Assembly (NCBI RefSeq): GCF_016082275.1
Contig: NZ_MOWM01000040.1
Location: forward strand, 1 to 51,790
Direction: 5' to 3'
From: Variovorax sp. E3
GTDB lineage: Bacteria; Pseudomonadota; Gammaproteobacteria; Burkholderiales; Burkholderiaceae_C
DNA length: 51,790 bases
Part shown: positions 35,959 to 44,203 of the stretch, in pieces
Layout: each line of letters starts with the position of its first letter
Numbering within the stretch: the first letter of the stretch is position 1
Program-made: the position numbers and the translations under genes
Notes under the pieces: generated by a model
Seen by the model: only the letters and a program-made list of their open reading frames with translations
Databases searched by the model: none
Told to the model about the DNA's origin: nothing

Positions 35959-36930
35959 ATGTCTTCTCCCACGCTCAACGCCCTGGTGCACACGATGCGC
36001 TACGAGGCCGACGGCATCGTGAGCGTCGAGTTCCGCCCGGCCACGCCGGCGGTGGATTTCCCCGCCTTCGAGGCCGGCTCCCACATCGACCTGCACCTGC
36101 CCAACGGGCTGGTGCGCAGCTACTCGCTGTGCAACCCCGCCAGCGACCGCCAGCGCTACGTGGTGGGCGTGCTCAACGACCGCAAGAGCCGCGGCGGCTC
36201 GCGCTACGTGCACCAGCAACTGCGCGTGGGCATGACGCTGCCCATCTCGGCGCCGCGCAACAACTTCAAGCTGGTGGAAGAGGGCGCCGCGCGCTCGGTG
36301 CTGGTGTCTGGCGGCATCGGCGTGACGCCCATCTGGAGCATGCTGCAGCGGCTGGTGGCCATCGGCAAACCGGTCGAGCTGCTGTACTGCGCGCGCACCC
36401 GCAAGGAGGCCGCCTTCTGCGACGCCATCGAGGCGCTGGCCAGGGAAAAGTCGGTGCAGCTGACCTGGCACTTCGACGACGAGCAGGGCGCGCCGCCCCG
36501 GCTCGCCGCGCTGCTCGAAGGCAAGGGCGCCGACAGCCACTACTACTGCTGCGGCCCCACGCCGATGCTCGACGCCTTCGAGAAGAGCTGCGAGCAACTG
36601 GGCTACGCCAACGCGCACATCGAGCGCTTCGCCGCCGTGCACGTGGAAGCGCCCGCCGCCACGCAAAGCTGCGTGGTCGAGTGCGCCAAGAGCGGAAAGA
36701 ACGTGGAGGTGCCGGCGGGCAAGTCGATTCTCGACAGCCTGATCGATGCCGGCCTCAACCCCGACCACAGCTGCAAGGAAGGCGTGTGCGGCGCCTGCGA
36801 AACGGCTGTGCTCGAGGGCGAGATCGAGCATCACGACGGCATCCTCACCAAGATCGAACGTGCGTCCAACAAGACCATGATGATCTGCGTCTCGCGCTGC
36901 AAGGGCGCGCGGCTGGTGCTCGATATCTGA
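35959..36930 (+). CDS. VanB/PDR-type oxygenase reductase
   Basis: A 323-residue reductase with an FMN/NAD module followed by a C-terminal plant-type ferredoxin. The flavin motif is LVRSYSLCNP near residue 53, the NAD-binding region is SVLVSGGIGVTPIWSML near 113-130, and CCGPTPMLDAFE is near 195. The [2Fe-2S] ligands are in CKEGVCGACETA near 273-284 with the last Cys in CVSRC near 310. It shuttles electrons from NADH to the Rieske oxygenase encoded 17 bases upstream. All cofactor motifs are intact. Confidence 0.94.
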   Translation: MSSPTLNALVHTMRYEADGIVSVEFRPATPAVDFPAFEAGSHIDLHLPNGLVRSYSLCNPASDRQRYVVGVLNDRKSRGGSRYVHQQLRVGMTLPISAPRNNFKLVEEGAARSVLVSGGIGVTPIWSMLQRLVAIGKPVELLYCARTRKEAAFCDAIEALAREKSVQLTWHFDDEQGAPPRLAALLEGKGADSHYYCCGPTPMLDAFEKSCEQLGYANAHIERFAAVHVEAPAATQSCVVECAKSGKNVEVPAGKSILDSLIDAGLNPDHSCKEGVCGACETAVLEGEIEHHDGILTKIERASNKTMMICVSRCKGARLVLDI

Positions 36931-36974
36931 ACCCCAAGGCCCCTGGCCAGAAGAAAAACCACCCGAGACATTCC

Positions 36975-38081
36975 ATGAAAAAGTACTTGCTCACGCTGGT
37001 TTCGATCAGCGCGGCTGGCGGAGCGCTGGCCCAATCTTCCCTCACCCTGTTCGGCGTGGTCGACGCCGCCGTCACCTACACCAAGGGCAGTGGCGACGGT
37101 TCCGCCCACAAGATGCAGCTGACCAACAGCGGCAACATGTTCAGCCGCCTGGGCTTTCGCGGCACCGAAGACCTGGGCGGCGGCTACTCGGCCAACTTCT
37201 GGCTCGAGATGGGGCTGCAGAACGACAGCGCGCTGGGCTTTCCGTCGAACTCGAACAACCAGGCCAGCGGCACCGGCACCGCGGGCGTGCTGAGCTTCAA
37301 CCGCCGCTCCACCGTGAGCCTCGCGGGCCCGTTCGGCGAACTGCGGCTGGGGCGCGACTACGTGCCCGCGTTCTGGAACACGGCCATCTTCGATCCCTTC
37401 GGCACGGGCAGCGGCATCGGCGCCAACCAGATCTATTTCTCGGGCCTGGGCGGGCTGGTCGCGCCCACGGGCACGCGCGCCTCCAACAGCGTGGGCTACC
37501 TGCTGCCGTCCAACCTCGGCGGCTTCTACGGCCAGGTGATGTACGCCATGGGCGAGAACGACTCCAACTCGGTGCTGCCGAACACGCAGATCCCGAACCG
37601 CCACGACGGCGACCACACGGGCGCGCGCTTCGGCTACCAGAGCGGCGGGCTCAACATCGCGCTGGCCACGGGCCGCACGCGCTATGCGAGCGGCGACCTG
37701 CGCGTGACCAACCTCGGCGCGGCCTACACCTTCGGCCCCTCGCTGATGAACCTCAAGCTCACGAGCGAGCTGTACAAGGAGTCCAAGGGCAGCACCGACG
37801 CCAAGGGCGCGCTCATCGGCTTCCAGTTGCCTATCGGGCCGGGCGAGATCAAGAGCTCGTATGCGCGCTACCGGCTGGAGCCGCTGGGCGCGGCGCTGAA
37901 GCCCACCTCGTCGAAGCTGGCCATCGGCTACGTGCACAACCTGTCGAAGCGCACGGCGGTGTACGCCACCATCGCGCGCATCAGCAACAGCAACGGTGCC
38001 TCGGCCGCTCTTTCGGGCGCGATCACCGCGCCGAACCGCGCCTCCAGCGGCGCGGAGTTCGGCATGCGCCACATGTTCTAG
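36975..38081 (+). CDS. Gram-negative general porin
   Basis: A 368-residue outer-membrane trimeric porin of the betaproteobacterial type. A signal peptide (MKKYLLTLVSISAAGGALA, cleavage before QSS) is followed by the usual first strand SLTLFGVVDAAVTYTKG. RLGFRGTEDLGGGYSANFWLE and the constriction-loop part ELRLGRDYVPAFWNT come next, and the terminal strand is GAEFGMRHMF, ending in Phe as the BAM signal requires. Placed after the oxygenase genes, it probably admits the pathway substrate. Confidence 0.94.
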   Translation: MKKYLLTLVSISAAGGALAQSSLTLFGVVDAAVTYTKGSGDGSAHKMQLTNSGNMFSRLGFRGTEDLGGGYSANFWLEMGLQNDSALGFPSNSNNQASGTGTAGVLSFNRRSTVSLAGPFGELRLGRDYVPAFWNTAIFDPFGTGSGIGANQIYFSGLGGLVAPTGTRASNSVGYLLPSNLGGFYGQVMYAMGENDSNSVLPNTQIPNRHDGDHTGARFGYQSGGLNIALATGRTRYASGDLRVTNLGAAYTFGPSLMNLKLTSELYKESKGSTDAKGALIGFQLPIGPGEIKSSYARYRLEPLGAALKPTSSKLAIGYVHNLSKRTAVYATIARISNSNGASAALSGAITAPNRASSGAEFGMRHMF

Positions 38082-38127
38082 GCGCGCGGGCGCCTCGTCA
38101 CTCACTCCCTCACCGGCAGCACAGGTC

Positions 38128-39450
38128 ATGAAGAGCAGCAGCAACAACAAGCACTATCGTTGGTACGGCGTTCTCACGCTCTTCGTGATCGTCGCGATCT
38201 CCTATGTGGACCGCATCAACATCGCGGTGCTCATCACCGACAAGGCCTTTCTCGACCACGTGGGCATCGCGGCGGGCGACCGCGTGAGCCAGGGCTTCCT
38301 GGCGACGGCGTTCATGCTGGGCTACGGCGTGTCGGCCTTCGTGCTCACGCCGTTCTGCTCGGCGCTGTTCGGCGTGCGGCGCAGCCTGGTGTACGGGCTG
38401 ATTCTCTGGGGCGTGGTGACGTGGGCCTCGCCGATGTTCCACAGCTACGGGCTGCTGCTGGCCTCGCGCGTGCTGCTGGGCGTGTCGGAAGGGCCGCTGT
38501 TCTCGCTGGCCTCGTCGTACATCAAGGCGCACTTTCGCAGCGACGAGAACGGCAAGCCCAACGCCTTCGTCAACATGGGCACGGGGCTGGGGCTGGCCAT
38601 CGGCTATCCGCTGGTGGGCTACCTGCTCACGCAGTTCGCGTGGGACACCTCGTTCCATGTGCTGGGCGTGCTGAACATCGCGCTGGGCATTCCGTTGGTG
38701 CTGGCCTTCGTGCGCATGCCGGCAGGGCATGCCGACGGCGTCAAGCCTTCGTCGTTCGGCGAGGCGATGGCGCGCGTGGGCGACATCGCGCGTGGCGCGC
38801 TGCACACGCGGCACCTGTTCCTCATCACGCTGCTGACCTCGGCCGCGCTGGCCTACCTCTGGGGCAGCAGCAACTGGTTGCCGACCTACCTGCGCGAGGC
38901 GCGCGGCTTCTCGATGCGCGAGATGGGCTGGCTGGCCTCGCTGCCGCAATACGCCACCGTGCTCGCGGTGTTCGTGGGCGGCTTGCTGATCGACAAGGTC
39001 GGGCGTGACCGCGTGCCCTTCATCTTCATGGGCGCGAGCGTGGGCGTGGCGCTGTCGGTGCTGACGGCCATCAACGCGCACGACCCGTATGCGGCCGCGT
39101 GCTGCCTCGTGGCCGCCAACTTCTTCTGGGGCCTGCAGAGCCCAGCCATTCCGAGCACGGTGCAGTACTGCTCGCGGCCCGAGCACACGGCCAGCGCGTT
39201 CGGCGTGACCAACGGCGCGGGCAGCCTGGTGGCGGGCTTCATGCCCGCGCTGATGGGCGGCGTGATCAGCGCGGTGTCGCACGGTTCGCAAGGCGCGGCG
39301 GTGACGTCGGCGTCTTCCGCTTCGGGCTTCTTCGCGGGCTTCGCGCTGCTCATCGGCACGCAGGTGGTGGTGTTCGGATGCGGCCTGGCGCTGTGGCTGC
39401 GCGACCGTTCGCAGCCCCCGGTTGCAGCCGCGGGTTCACAGCTTTCCTAG
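38128..39450 (+). CDS. MFS transporter (ACS/D-galactonate-type)
   Basis: A 440-residue major facilitator with about 12 membrane segments. The N-terminus YRWYGVLTLFVIVAISYVDR is the usual anion:cation symporter family start (R/W...YxDR). The loop motif GVRRSLVYGLILWGVVTWAS follows TM2, SRVLLGVSEGPLFSLASSYI marks TM4-5, and LIDKVGRDRVPF marks the second half. Members import organic acids such as aromatic carboxylates, glucarate and phthalate with protons. It is the last gene of the catabolic block. Confidence 0.92.
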   Translation: MKSSSNNKHYRWYGVLTLFVIVAISYVDRINIAVLITDKAFLDHVGIAAGDRVSQGFLATAFMLGYGVSAFVLTPFCSALFGVRRSLVYGLILWGVVTWASPMFHSYGLLLASRVLLGVSEGPLFSLASSYIKAHFRSDENGKPNAFVNMGTGLGLAIGYPLVGYLLTQFAWDTSFHVLGVLNIALGIPLVLAFVRMPAGHADGVKPSSFGEAMARVGDIARGALHTRHLFLITLLTSAALAYLWGSSNWLPTYLREARGFSMREMGWLASLPQYATVLAVFVGGLLIDKVGRDRVPFIFMGASVGVALSVLTAINAHDPYAAACCLVAANFFWGLQSPAIPSTVQYCSRPEHTASAFGVTNGAGSLVAGFMPALMGGVISAVSHGSQGAAVTSASSASGFFAGFALLIGTQVVVFGCGLALWLRDRSQPPVAAAGSQLS

Positions 39451-39682
39451 CTTTTCGGGCGACGCGAACCTTCGTACTGTGGCTGCGCGAGCACAGTCGT
39501 AGCCCTCGCAATCCGTCATCTGCGTGAGCATGTGTTTCGGCGGCGGAACCATCTTCGTATCGCGCATTGCATGCCGTGGTCCATGACTCCATTCGGCCTA
39601 TGGCGCGCGAACATTTTGAGAGAGAAAAGTTCCGCGAGTCGTTGAGCCGTCGCATTCGATCAGCTAAAACTGGCGCACTTCA

Positions 39683-39802
39683 ATGGACGAGGGAATGCGC
39701 GTGAAACCAACGAGAAGAGCCGCAGAGATTCTTGCCATCGCCGACACGCGACGTGTCGTTTCCGGCCTGCGCGAACGCGCCGTGCCGATGCCCTGGCGCT
39801 GA
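39683..39802 (+). CDS. Possible 39-aa open reading frame
   Basis: ATG 39683 opens a frame of 39 residues (MDEGMRVKPTRRAAEILAIA, then DTRRVVSGLRERAVPMPWR). It is basic and could form one amphipathic helix. The ribosome-binding site is weak, and a GTG at 39701 is a second start option. No similarity is recognised. It is listed because the helix-like pattern differs from random translation and a terminator lies 160 bases downstream. Confidence 0.2.
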   Translation: MDEGMRVKPTRRAAEILAIADTRRVVSGLRERAVPMPWR

Positions 39803-39962
39803 CAGCACCCTAGCGCCGCCGGTCCCCCCGCTTCGCATCCCATCAACCCGCGTTCGCACGGGCATGGACGAACTCATCCCACGCATTCTGGGACCACCGC
39901 TTCACACGCGGTGTCGCTCCTGCATGCCCGTGCTGTCCTGACGAACGACCCGTTCGCCGGGA

Positions 39963-39986
39963 GGGCGGCGTGCTGCCCGTTTTTTT
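39963..39986 (+). terminator. Probable rho-independent terminator
   Basis: GGGCGGC, a two-base gap, GCTGCCC, G, then seven Ts on the plus strand. The stem is short-looped and includes one G-T pair. It lies more than 500 bases after the MFS gene, so either the catabolic transcript is long-tailed or an unseen transcript ends here. Confidence 0.65.
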
Positions 39987-40094
39987 ACCGGTAGTCCATC
40001 TCTTCATCACCGCGCGCGCCACGCGCATCGCCGGCTATCCGCTGGTGCTTGCGAGGGCCGCGCATCTTCTTACCAAGAGTACCCAGAGGCGATC

Positions 40095-42350
40095 ATGAAA
40101 AAATTCAACACATCCGTTGCCCATCATCTTGCCATCACGGCCGTGACCCTTGCCGTGCTGACGGCATGCGGCGGCGGTGGAGACAGCGGCGGCGGCGCAT
40201 CGCTCGGAAGCGGCGGCGTCGGCCTCGGCGCGCCGGCGTCGAACCAGGCGGCGTCGGGGGCGTCTTCGCCCGACACCGCCAAGAAGGCCCCCGACGACGG
40301 CGTGCCGGTGGCGGTGGCCGACGCGGCCGCCGGCCCGGCGGTCGACCGGTCCGCCAGGCCGCAGGAGCTACCCGACACGGTCTGGCCCAGCAACTACAAG
40401 CTGTGGTTCCGGCCCGATGCGGCGCTCAAGACTTTCGTGGGCCGCGGCGACGTGGAGATCGAAGTGCTCAAGCCCGTGGACGCCATCGTGGTGGCCGCGC
40501 ACAACCTCAACTTCGCCAAGGGCCGCACCACCTTGCGCAAGGTGTCGAGCCCGGGCGAGGCGATACCGCTGATTCCCACGCCGCAGACGCTGGGCGACTT
40601 CGTGCAGCTGCGGCTGAACGACGGCCAGATCGCCAAGGGCAAGTACCTGCTGCACATGGAGTGGGACGGCAAGATCCAGTTTTCCGACGCGGAGTACTGC
40701 CCGCCCGCCGAGATGCAGCGCAACCCGTTCTGCTCGGCGGCCACCGGCATCTTCAAGGTCGGCCTGTCGACCCCCGAGGGCGTGAGCAGCGACGCCATCG
40801 TGACGCAGGGCGAAACCAACTACGCGCGCCAGTGGTTCCCGGGCTGGGACGAGCCGGCTTTCCGCCATACCTTCGAGATTTCGGCCGAGGTGCCGGGCGA
40901 CTGGAAGACGGTGTCGAACGGCGCGCAGAAGTCGGCCGTGAAACTGCCCGACGGCTACCAGCAGGTGTCGTTCGAGAAGACACCGTCGATGCCCATGTAC
41001 CTGACCTTCTTCGGCGGCGGCAAGTTCGACATCCTGCCCGACACCTTCAGGAACCCGCTGGACGGCAGCGACATTCCGCTGCGCTGGTTCACGCCGCCGG
41101 GCCGCTCCACGTGGGCCACGTTCCCGATGGAGTGGACCAAGGTGGCCATGGACTACTACTACAAGTACACGGGCATTCCCCTGCCGATCAAGAAGTTCGA
41201 CACCATCGCGGCCAACGACAGCTACAACAACAAGCCCAACACCGGCTTCGGCGGCATGGAGAACTGGGGCGCCATCTTCGAGTTCGCCGACGCGGTGCTC
41301 ACCAAGCCGGGCGACAAGCCCACGCTGTATTCGGTGACGGTGGTCACGCATGAAATCGCGCACCAGTGGTTCGGCGACCTGGTCACGCTCGACTGGTGGG
41401 ACAACGTGTGGCTCAACGAGTCGTTCGCGCGCTGGTTCGAAAGGCGCACCACCATCAAGTTCCACCCCGAGTACTACAGCTTCTCCGACTACGTGCTCGA
41501 CAAGCACAACGTGATCGTGGCCGACCTGAAGAGCACGGCCGTGCCGGTGCAGCGCAACCTGACCGACGCGGGCTCGTTCGGCTTCATCAGCCCGTCGATC
41601 TTCGTCTACAACAAGGGCAGCCACGTGCTGGAGACGGTGCAGAACTACATCGGCGAAGAAGCGATGCAGAAGGGCCTGCAGATCTACCTGAAGGACTACG
41701 GCTTCGGCAACGTCACGCCGTCGCGGCTGTGGACTTCGCTGGAGAAAGTGAGCGGCGGCAAGAAGGTGGCCGACATCGGCGACAGCTTCATCCGCCAGAC
41801 CGGCGTGCCGCTGCTCACGGTCGATGCGCAGTGCGCGGCCGACCGCACCTACGTCAACATCACGCAGGAGTCGTTCCCCAACCAGAACCAGTTCCCGGCG
41901 TCGACCTGGAACATTCCGGTCACGCTGGCGTATGGCGACGCGATGGAGCAGCGCAAGACCTTCGTCATGTCCAGCGGCGCGGTGCAGCTGGAGCTGCCGG
42001 GCTGCACGGCGGTGCTGGCCGGGCCCACGGGGCAGGACTACTACGTGAGCAACTACAGCGCGCAGTCGTGGAGCGCGTTGCTGGCCAAGGCGCAGAGCTT
42101 TGCCGACAACAAGCCGCTGCTGCTGAACATCGAGCGCGACGCGTTCCGGCTGCTGCAGGTGGGGCGCATCACGCAGGTGCAGTACGACCAGGTCAAGGGC
42201 ATCGTGAACCTGCCGGCGGCCATGCTGGCCAAGACGGCCGTGAGCCAGCAGCGCATGGCGGCGGTGGACGCGGGGGCCGAGAAGGAGGAGTACCCGCACG
42301 CGCTGCGCTTCCAGGGCAACCTGAAGCTGCGCGAGAACGAGAAGCGCTGA
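40095..42350 (+). CDS. M1-family aminopeptidase, lipoprotein
   Basis: A 751-residue zinc metallopeptidase of the M1 (gluzincin) family. The signal sequence ends in the lipobox LTAC, followed by a Gly/Ser/Ala-rich linker of about 70 residues, so the enzyme is probably tethered to a membrane on the periplasmic side. The substrate-binding motif is GGMENWGA near residue 386 (the family usually has GAMEN). The zinc site is HEIAHQWFGD near 419, with the third ligand Glu in WLNESFARWFE near 440. All zinc ligands are intact. A catalytic Tyr is plausible in FVYNKGSHVLE near 515. It trims N-terminal residues from peptides. It lies 65 bases upstream of a small lipoprotein gene. Confidence 0.93.
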   Translation: MKKFNTSVAHHLAITAVTLAVLTACGGGGDSGGGASLGSGGVGLGAPASNQAASGASSPDTAKKAPDDGVPVAVADAAAGPAVDRSARPQELPDTVWPSNYKLWFRPDAALKTFVGRGDVEIEVLKPVDAIVVAAHNLNFAKGRTTLRKVSSPGEAIPLIPTPQTLGDFVQLRLNDGQIAKGKYLLHMEWDGKIQFSDAEYCPPAEMQRNPFCSAATGIFKVGLSTPEGVSSDAIVTQGETNYARQWFPGWDEPAFRHTFEISAEVPGDWKTVSNGAQKSAVKLPDGYQQVSFEKTPSMPMYLTFFGGGKFDILPDTFRNPLDGSDIPLRWFTPPGRSTWATFPMEWTKVAMDYYYKYTGIPLPIKKFDTIAANDSYNNKPNTGFGGMENWGAIFEFADAVLTKPGDKPTLYSVTVVTHEIAHQWFGDLVTLDWWDNVWLNESFARWFERRTTIKFHPEYYSFSDYVLDKHNVIVADLKSTAVPVQRNLTDAGSFGFISPSIFVYNKGSHVLETVQNYIGEEAMQKGLQIYLKDYGFGNVTPSRLWTSLEKVSGGKKVADIGDSFIRQTGVPLLTVDAQCAADRTYVNITQESFPNQNQFPASTWNIPVTLAYGDAMEQRKTFVMSSGAVQLELPGCTAVLAGPTGQDYYVSNYSAQSWSALLAKAQSFADNKPLLLNIERDAFRLLQVGRITQVQYDQVKGIVNLPAAMLAKTAVSQQRMAAVDAGAEKEEYPHALRFQGNLKLRENEKR

Positions 42351-42415
42351 GCACCTGAAACCCGCGCGCCGCCGGGCATGCCGGGTGGCGCGCGCTCCAT
42401 ACCGAAAGGACTCCC

Positions 42416-42829
42416 ATGAACACAGCATTGAAATGGCTGGCGGCGGGCGCGTCGGCGCTGTTGCTGCTGGCCGCGTGCGGCGCGAGCAACGGCGGCCCCG
42501 AGGCCGAACTGGTCGGCACCTACGCCGTCAAGCAGAACGGCGCGCTCAAGGAACTCATCAAGATCGAGCTGCAGGGCGACCACTACGTGATGCGCGACAA
42601 GGTGCGCACGCCCGAGTGGAGCGAACCCAAGATGCAGATGCGGCCCGTGACGCGCGAACGCTGGCAGCGCATCACCACCGACAGCGAGAACACCGCCTTC
42701 GTCGGCGTGGCGAGCGAGCAGCTCGGCATCTTCAAGGTACCGGCGGGGTGGAAGAAGAACAGCTTCCAGACGTCGACCGGCTACTTCCTGTTCTATTCGC
42801 AGGGGCCGGTCGAGGCGTTCAAGCTCTGA
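42416..42829 (+). CDS. Small lipoprotein of unknown function
   Basis: A 137-residue protein with a clear lipoprotein signal (MNTALKWLAAGASALLLLAAC; Cys at residue 21). The mature part is a small beta-rich domain (ELVGTYAVKQNGALKELIKI, DHYVMRDKV) with no recognised family. AAAGGA stands before ATG 42416. It follows the M1 peptidase on the same strand and may be co-transcribed with it. It is convergent with the binding-protein gene at 42848. Confidence 0.8.
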   Translation: MNTALKWLAAGASALLLLAACGASNGGPEAELVGTYAVKQNGALKELIKIELQGDHYVMRDKVRTPEWSEPKMQMRPVTRERWQRITTDSENTAFVGVASEQLGIFKVPAGWKKNSFQTSTGYFLFYSQGPVEAFKL

Positions 42830-42847
42830 GGTTGCGGGTCGTCGCGC

Positions 42848-43609
42848 TCAGGCCGAGGGCGCGACGATCGCGCCCTCGATGCGGTGGCGCTCCAGCGCAT
42901 CGGCCACGAAGCCGCTGGCCTTCATCTCCTCGACGAAGGCCGCGAGCAGCGCCTGCGCTTCGGCGCCGCGGCTGGCCGGCGTGCCCATGGCCTGCTGGAT
43001 CACCATGAAGCGCCCCGGCAGCACGCGCACGCCGGGCGCGCGTTGCGCTTCGCCTTCGAGCAACTGGCGGATGCCGGCCGCCACCTCGACCTCGCCCGAA
43101 CGCAGCGCAGCCAGCGCGGGGCCCGCGCCCTGCAGGCGGACGATGTCGGCGTGCCGGATCTCGCGCGTCAGGAACAGGTCGTAAGCGCTGCCCGAGCCGA
43201 CCGAGATGCGGTGGCCCTGCGCATCGACCTGCGCGTTGTCGGTCAGCGCGGAGGCTTCGGACACGAGGTAGCTGCCCTCGATCAACACATAGGGCGCGGT
43301 GAACAGCAGGCCTTCGCTGCGCGCGGGGTCGATGGCGAAGAAGCCGATGTCGGCCTTCTCGTTCTTCACCGCGTCGACCGAGGCGGCGGCCTTCTCGAAC
43401 ACCACCAGTTCGATGCCCACGCCGAGCCGCCGCGCGAACTCGCGCGCGAGGTCGATCGACACGCCCACGGGCTCGCCGCCATCGGGGTTCCTGTTGGCCA
43501 GGATGGGGTTGCCGAGGTTGATGGACGCGCGCAGCGTGCCGCCGGGCGCGAAGGCGGAAACGAGGGCGGGGGAGATCGTCGTCGGCTGAGGCTGTGTCAT
43601 GGCGTTCAT
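42848..43609 (-). CDS. Periplasmic-binding-type protein without a visible signal peptide
   Basis: A 253-residue protein of the amino-acid ABC transporter receptor fold (SBP family 3). Family motifs include GVSIDLAREFARRLGV, VKNEKADIGFFAIDPARSEG and FTAPYVLIEGSYLV. The start is MNAMTQPQPTTISPALVSAF, which lacks a hydrophobic signal, and no ABC permease or ATPase gene is nearby. It may therefore be cytoplasmic, or its true exported start may lie upstream; no upstream in-frame start with a signal was seen. Possible roles are a sensor domain protein or an orphan receptor. Confidence 0.8.
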   Translation of the reverse strand: MNAMTQPQPTTISPALVSAFAPGGTLRASINLGNPILANRNPDGGEPVGVSIDLAREFARRLGVGIELVVFEKAAASVDAVKNEKADIGFFAIDPARSEGLLFTAPYVLIEGSYLVSEASALTDNAQVDAQGHRISVGSGSAYDLFLTREIRHADIVRLQGAGPALAALRSGEVEVAAGIRQLLEGEAQRAPGVRVLPGRFMVIQQAMGTPASRGAEAQALLAAFVEEMKASGFVADALERHRIEGAIVAPSA

Positions 43610-43772
43610 TCGTCGGCTGGGCCGCGCGGGAAGTGAGTCGGAAGCGCGCCAGTTTACGGGGGGGCTCGTGGTGGCCGGATTTCCTACCGCATGTAGGGCG
43701 GCGCGCTCACCGCCGGGGCTTCGCGCTTTCGCTTAGGCTAGGCACCATTCGAAAATCGATCCCGCCTTCGCC

Positions 43773-44189
43773 GTGCCGCTCTCCACCTTTCTTGTCGAAG
43801 ACAACCCCCATATCCGCCACGCCCTGATCGCCGCCATGGAGGACGCGGTCGACGTCCACCTGATCGGCACGGCCACCACCGAGGCCGAGGCCGTCGCGTG
43901 GCTGGACGGGAACCCCGGCGCGTGGGACCTGCTGGTGGTCGACCTGTTCCTGAACGAAGGCTCGGGCCTGGGCATCGTCAAGCGCTGCGGCCGCTGCCGG
44001 CCCGGCCAGCGCGTGGTGGTGCTGACCAACTACGCGACCGGCGAGATCGCCGACTGGGCGCGAGAACTCGGGGCCGACGCGGTGTTCGACAAGGCGGGCG
44101 AGCTCGACGGGTTCTTCGCGCTGTGCGCGAACCTCGAGGCCGAAGGGCGCGCGCGCGGCGACGAACCGCGCGAAACGCTCGCGCCCTGA
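43773..44189 (+). CDS. Stand-alone response-regulator receiver protein
   Basis: A 138-residue single-domain receiver with a GTG start. The acidic pair is in FLVEDNPHIRHALI (residues 6-11), the phospho-acceptor Asp in LLVVDLFLNEGSGLG near residue 54, the Thr in VVVLTNYATGE near 83, and the Lys in DAVFDKAGEL near 105. There is no output domain, so it probably acts by protein contact. It is convergent with the histidine kinase gene at 44204 (14-base gap), but whether that kinase phosphorylates it is not known. Confidence 0.87.
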   Translation: MPLSTFLVEDNPHIRHALIAAMEDAVDVHLIGTATTEAEAVAWLDGNPGAWDLLVVDLFLNEGSGLGIVKRCGRCRPGQRVVVLTNYATGEIADWARELGADAVFDKAGELDGFFALCANLEAEGRARGDEPRETLAP

Positions 44190-44203
44190 GCAGGCCCGGC
44201 GGG

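Larger units (their letters stand above)
39451..40094. other. Long intergenic stretch after the catabolic block
   Basis: Of these 644 bases, only a terminator (39963-39986) and a possible 39-residue open frame (39683-39802) can be pointed to. Composition is visibly less GC-rich than the neighbours between about 39540 and 39760. Longer open frames on either strand here have no ribosome-binding site and no protein-like composition. The stretch may be the remains of a decayed gene or mobile element, but no transposase, inverted terminal repeat or target duplication was recognised. Confidence 0.5.
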
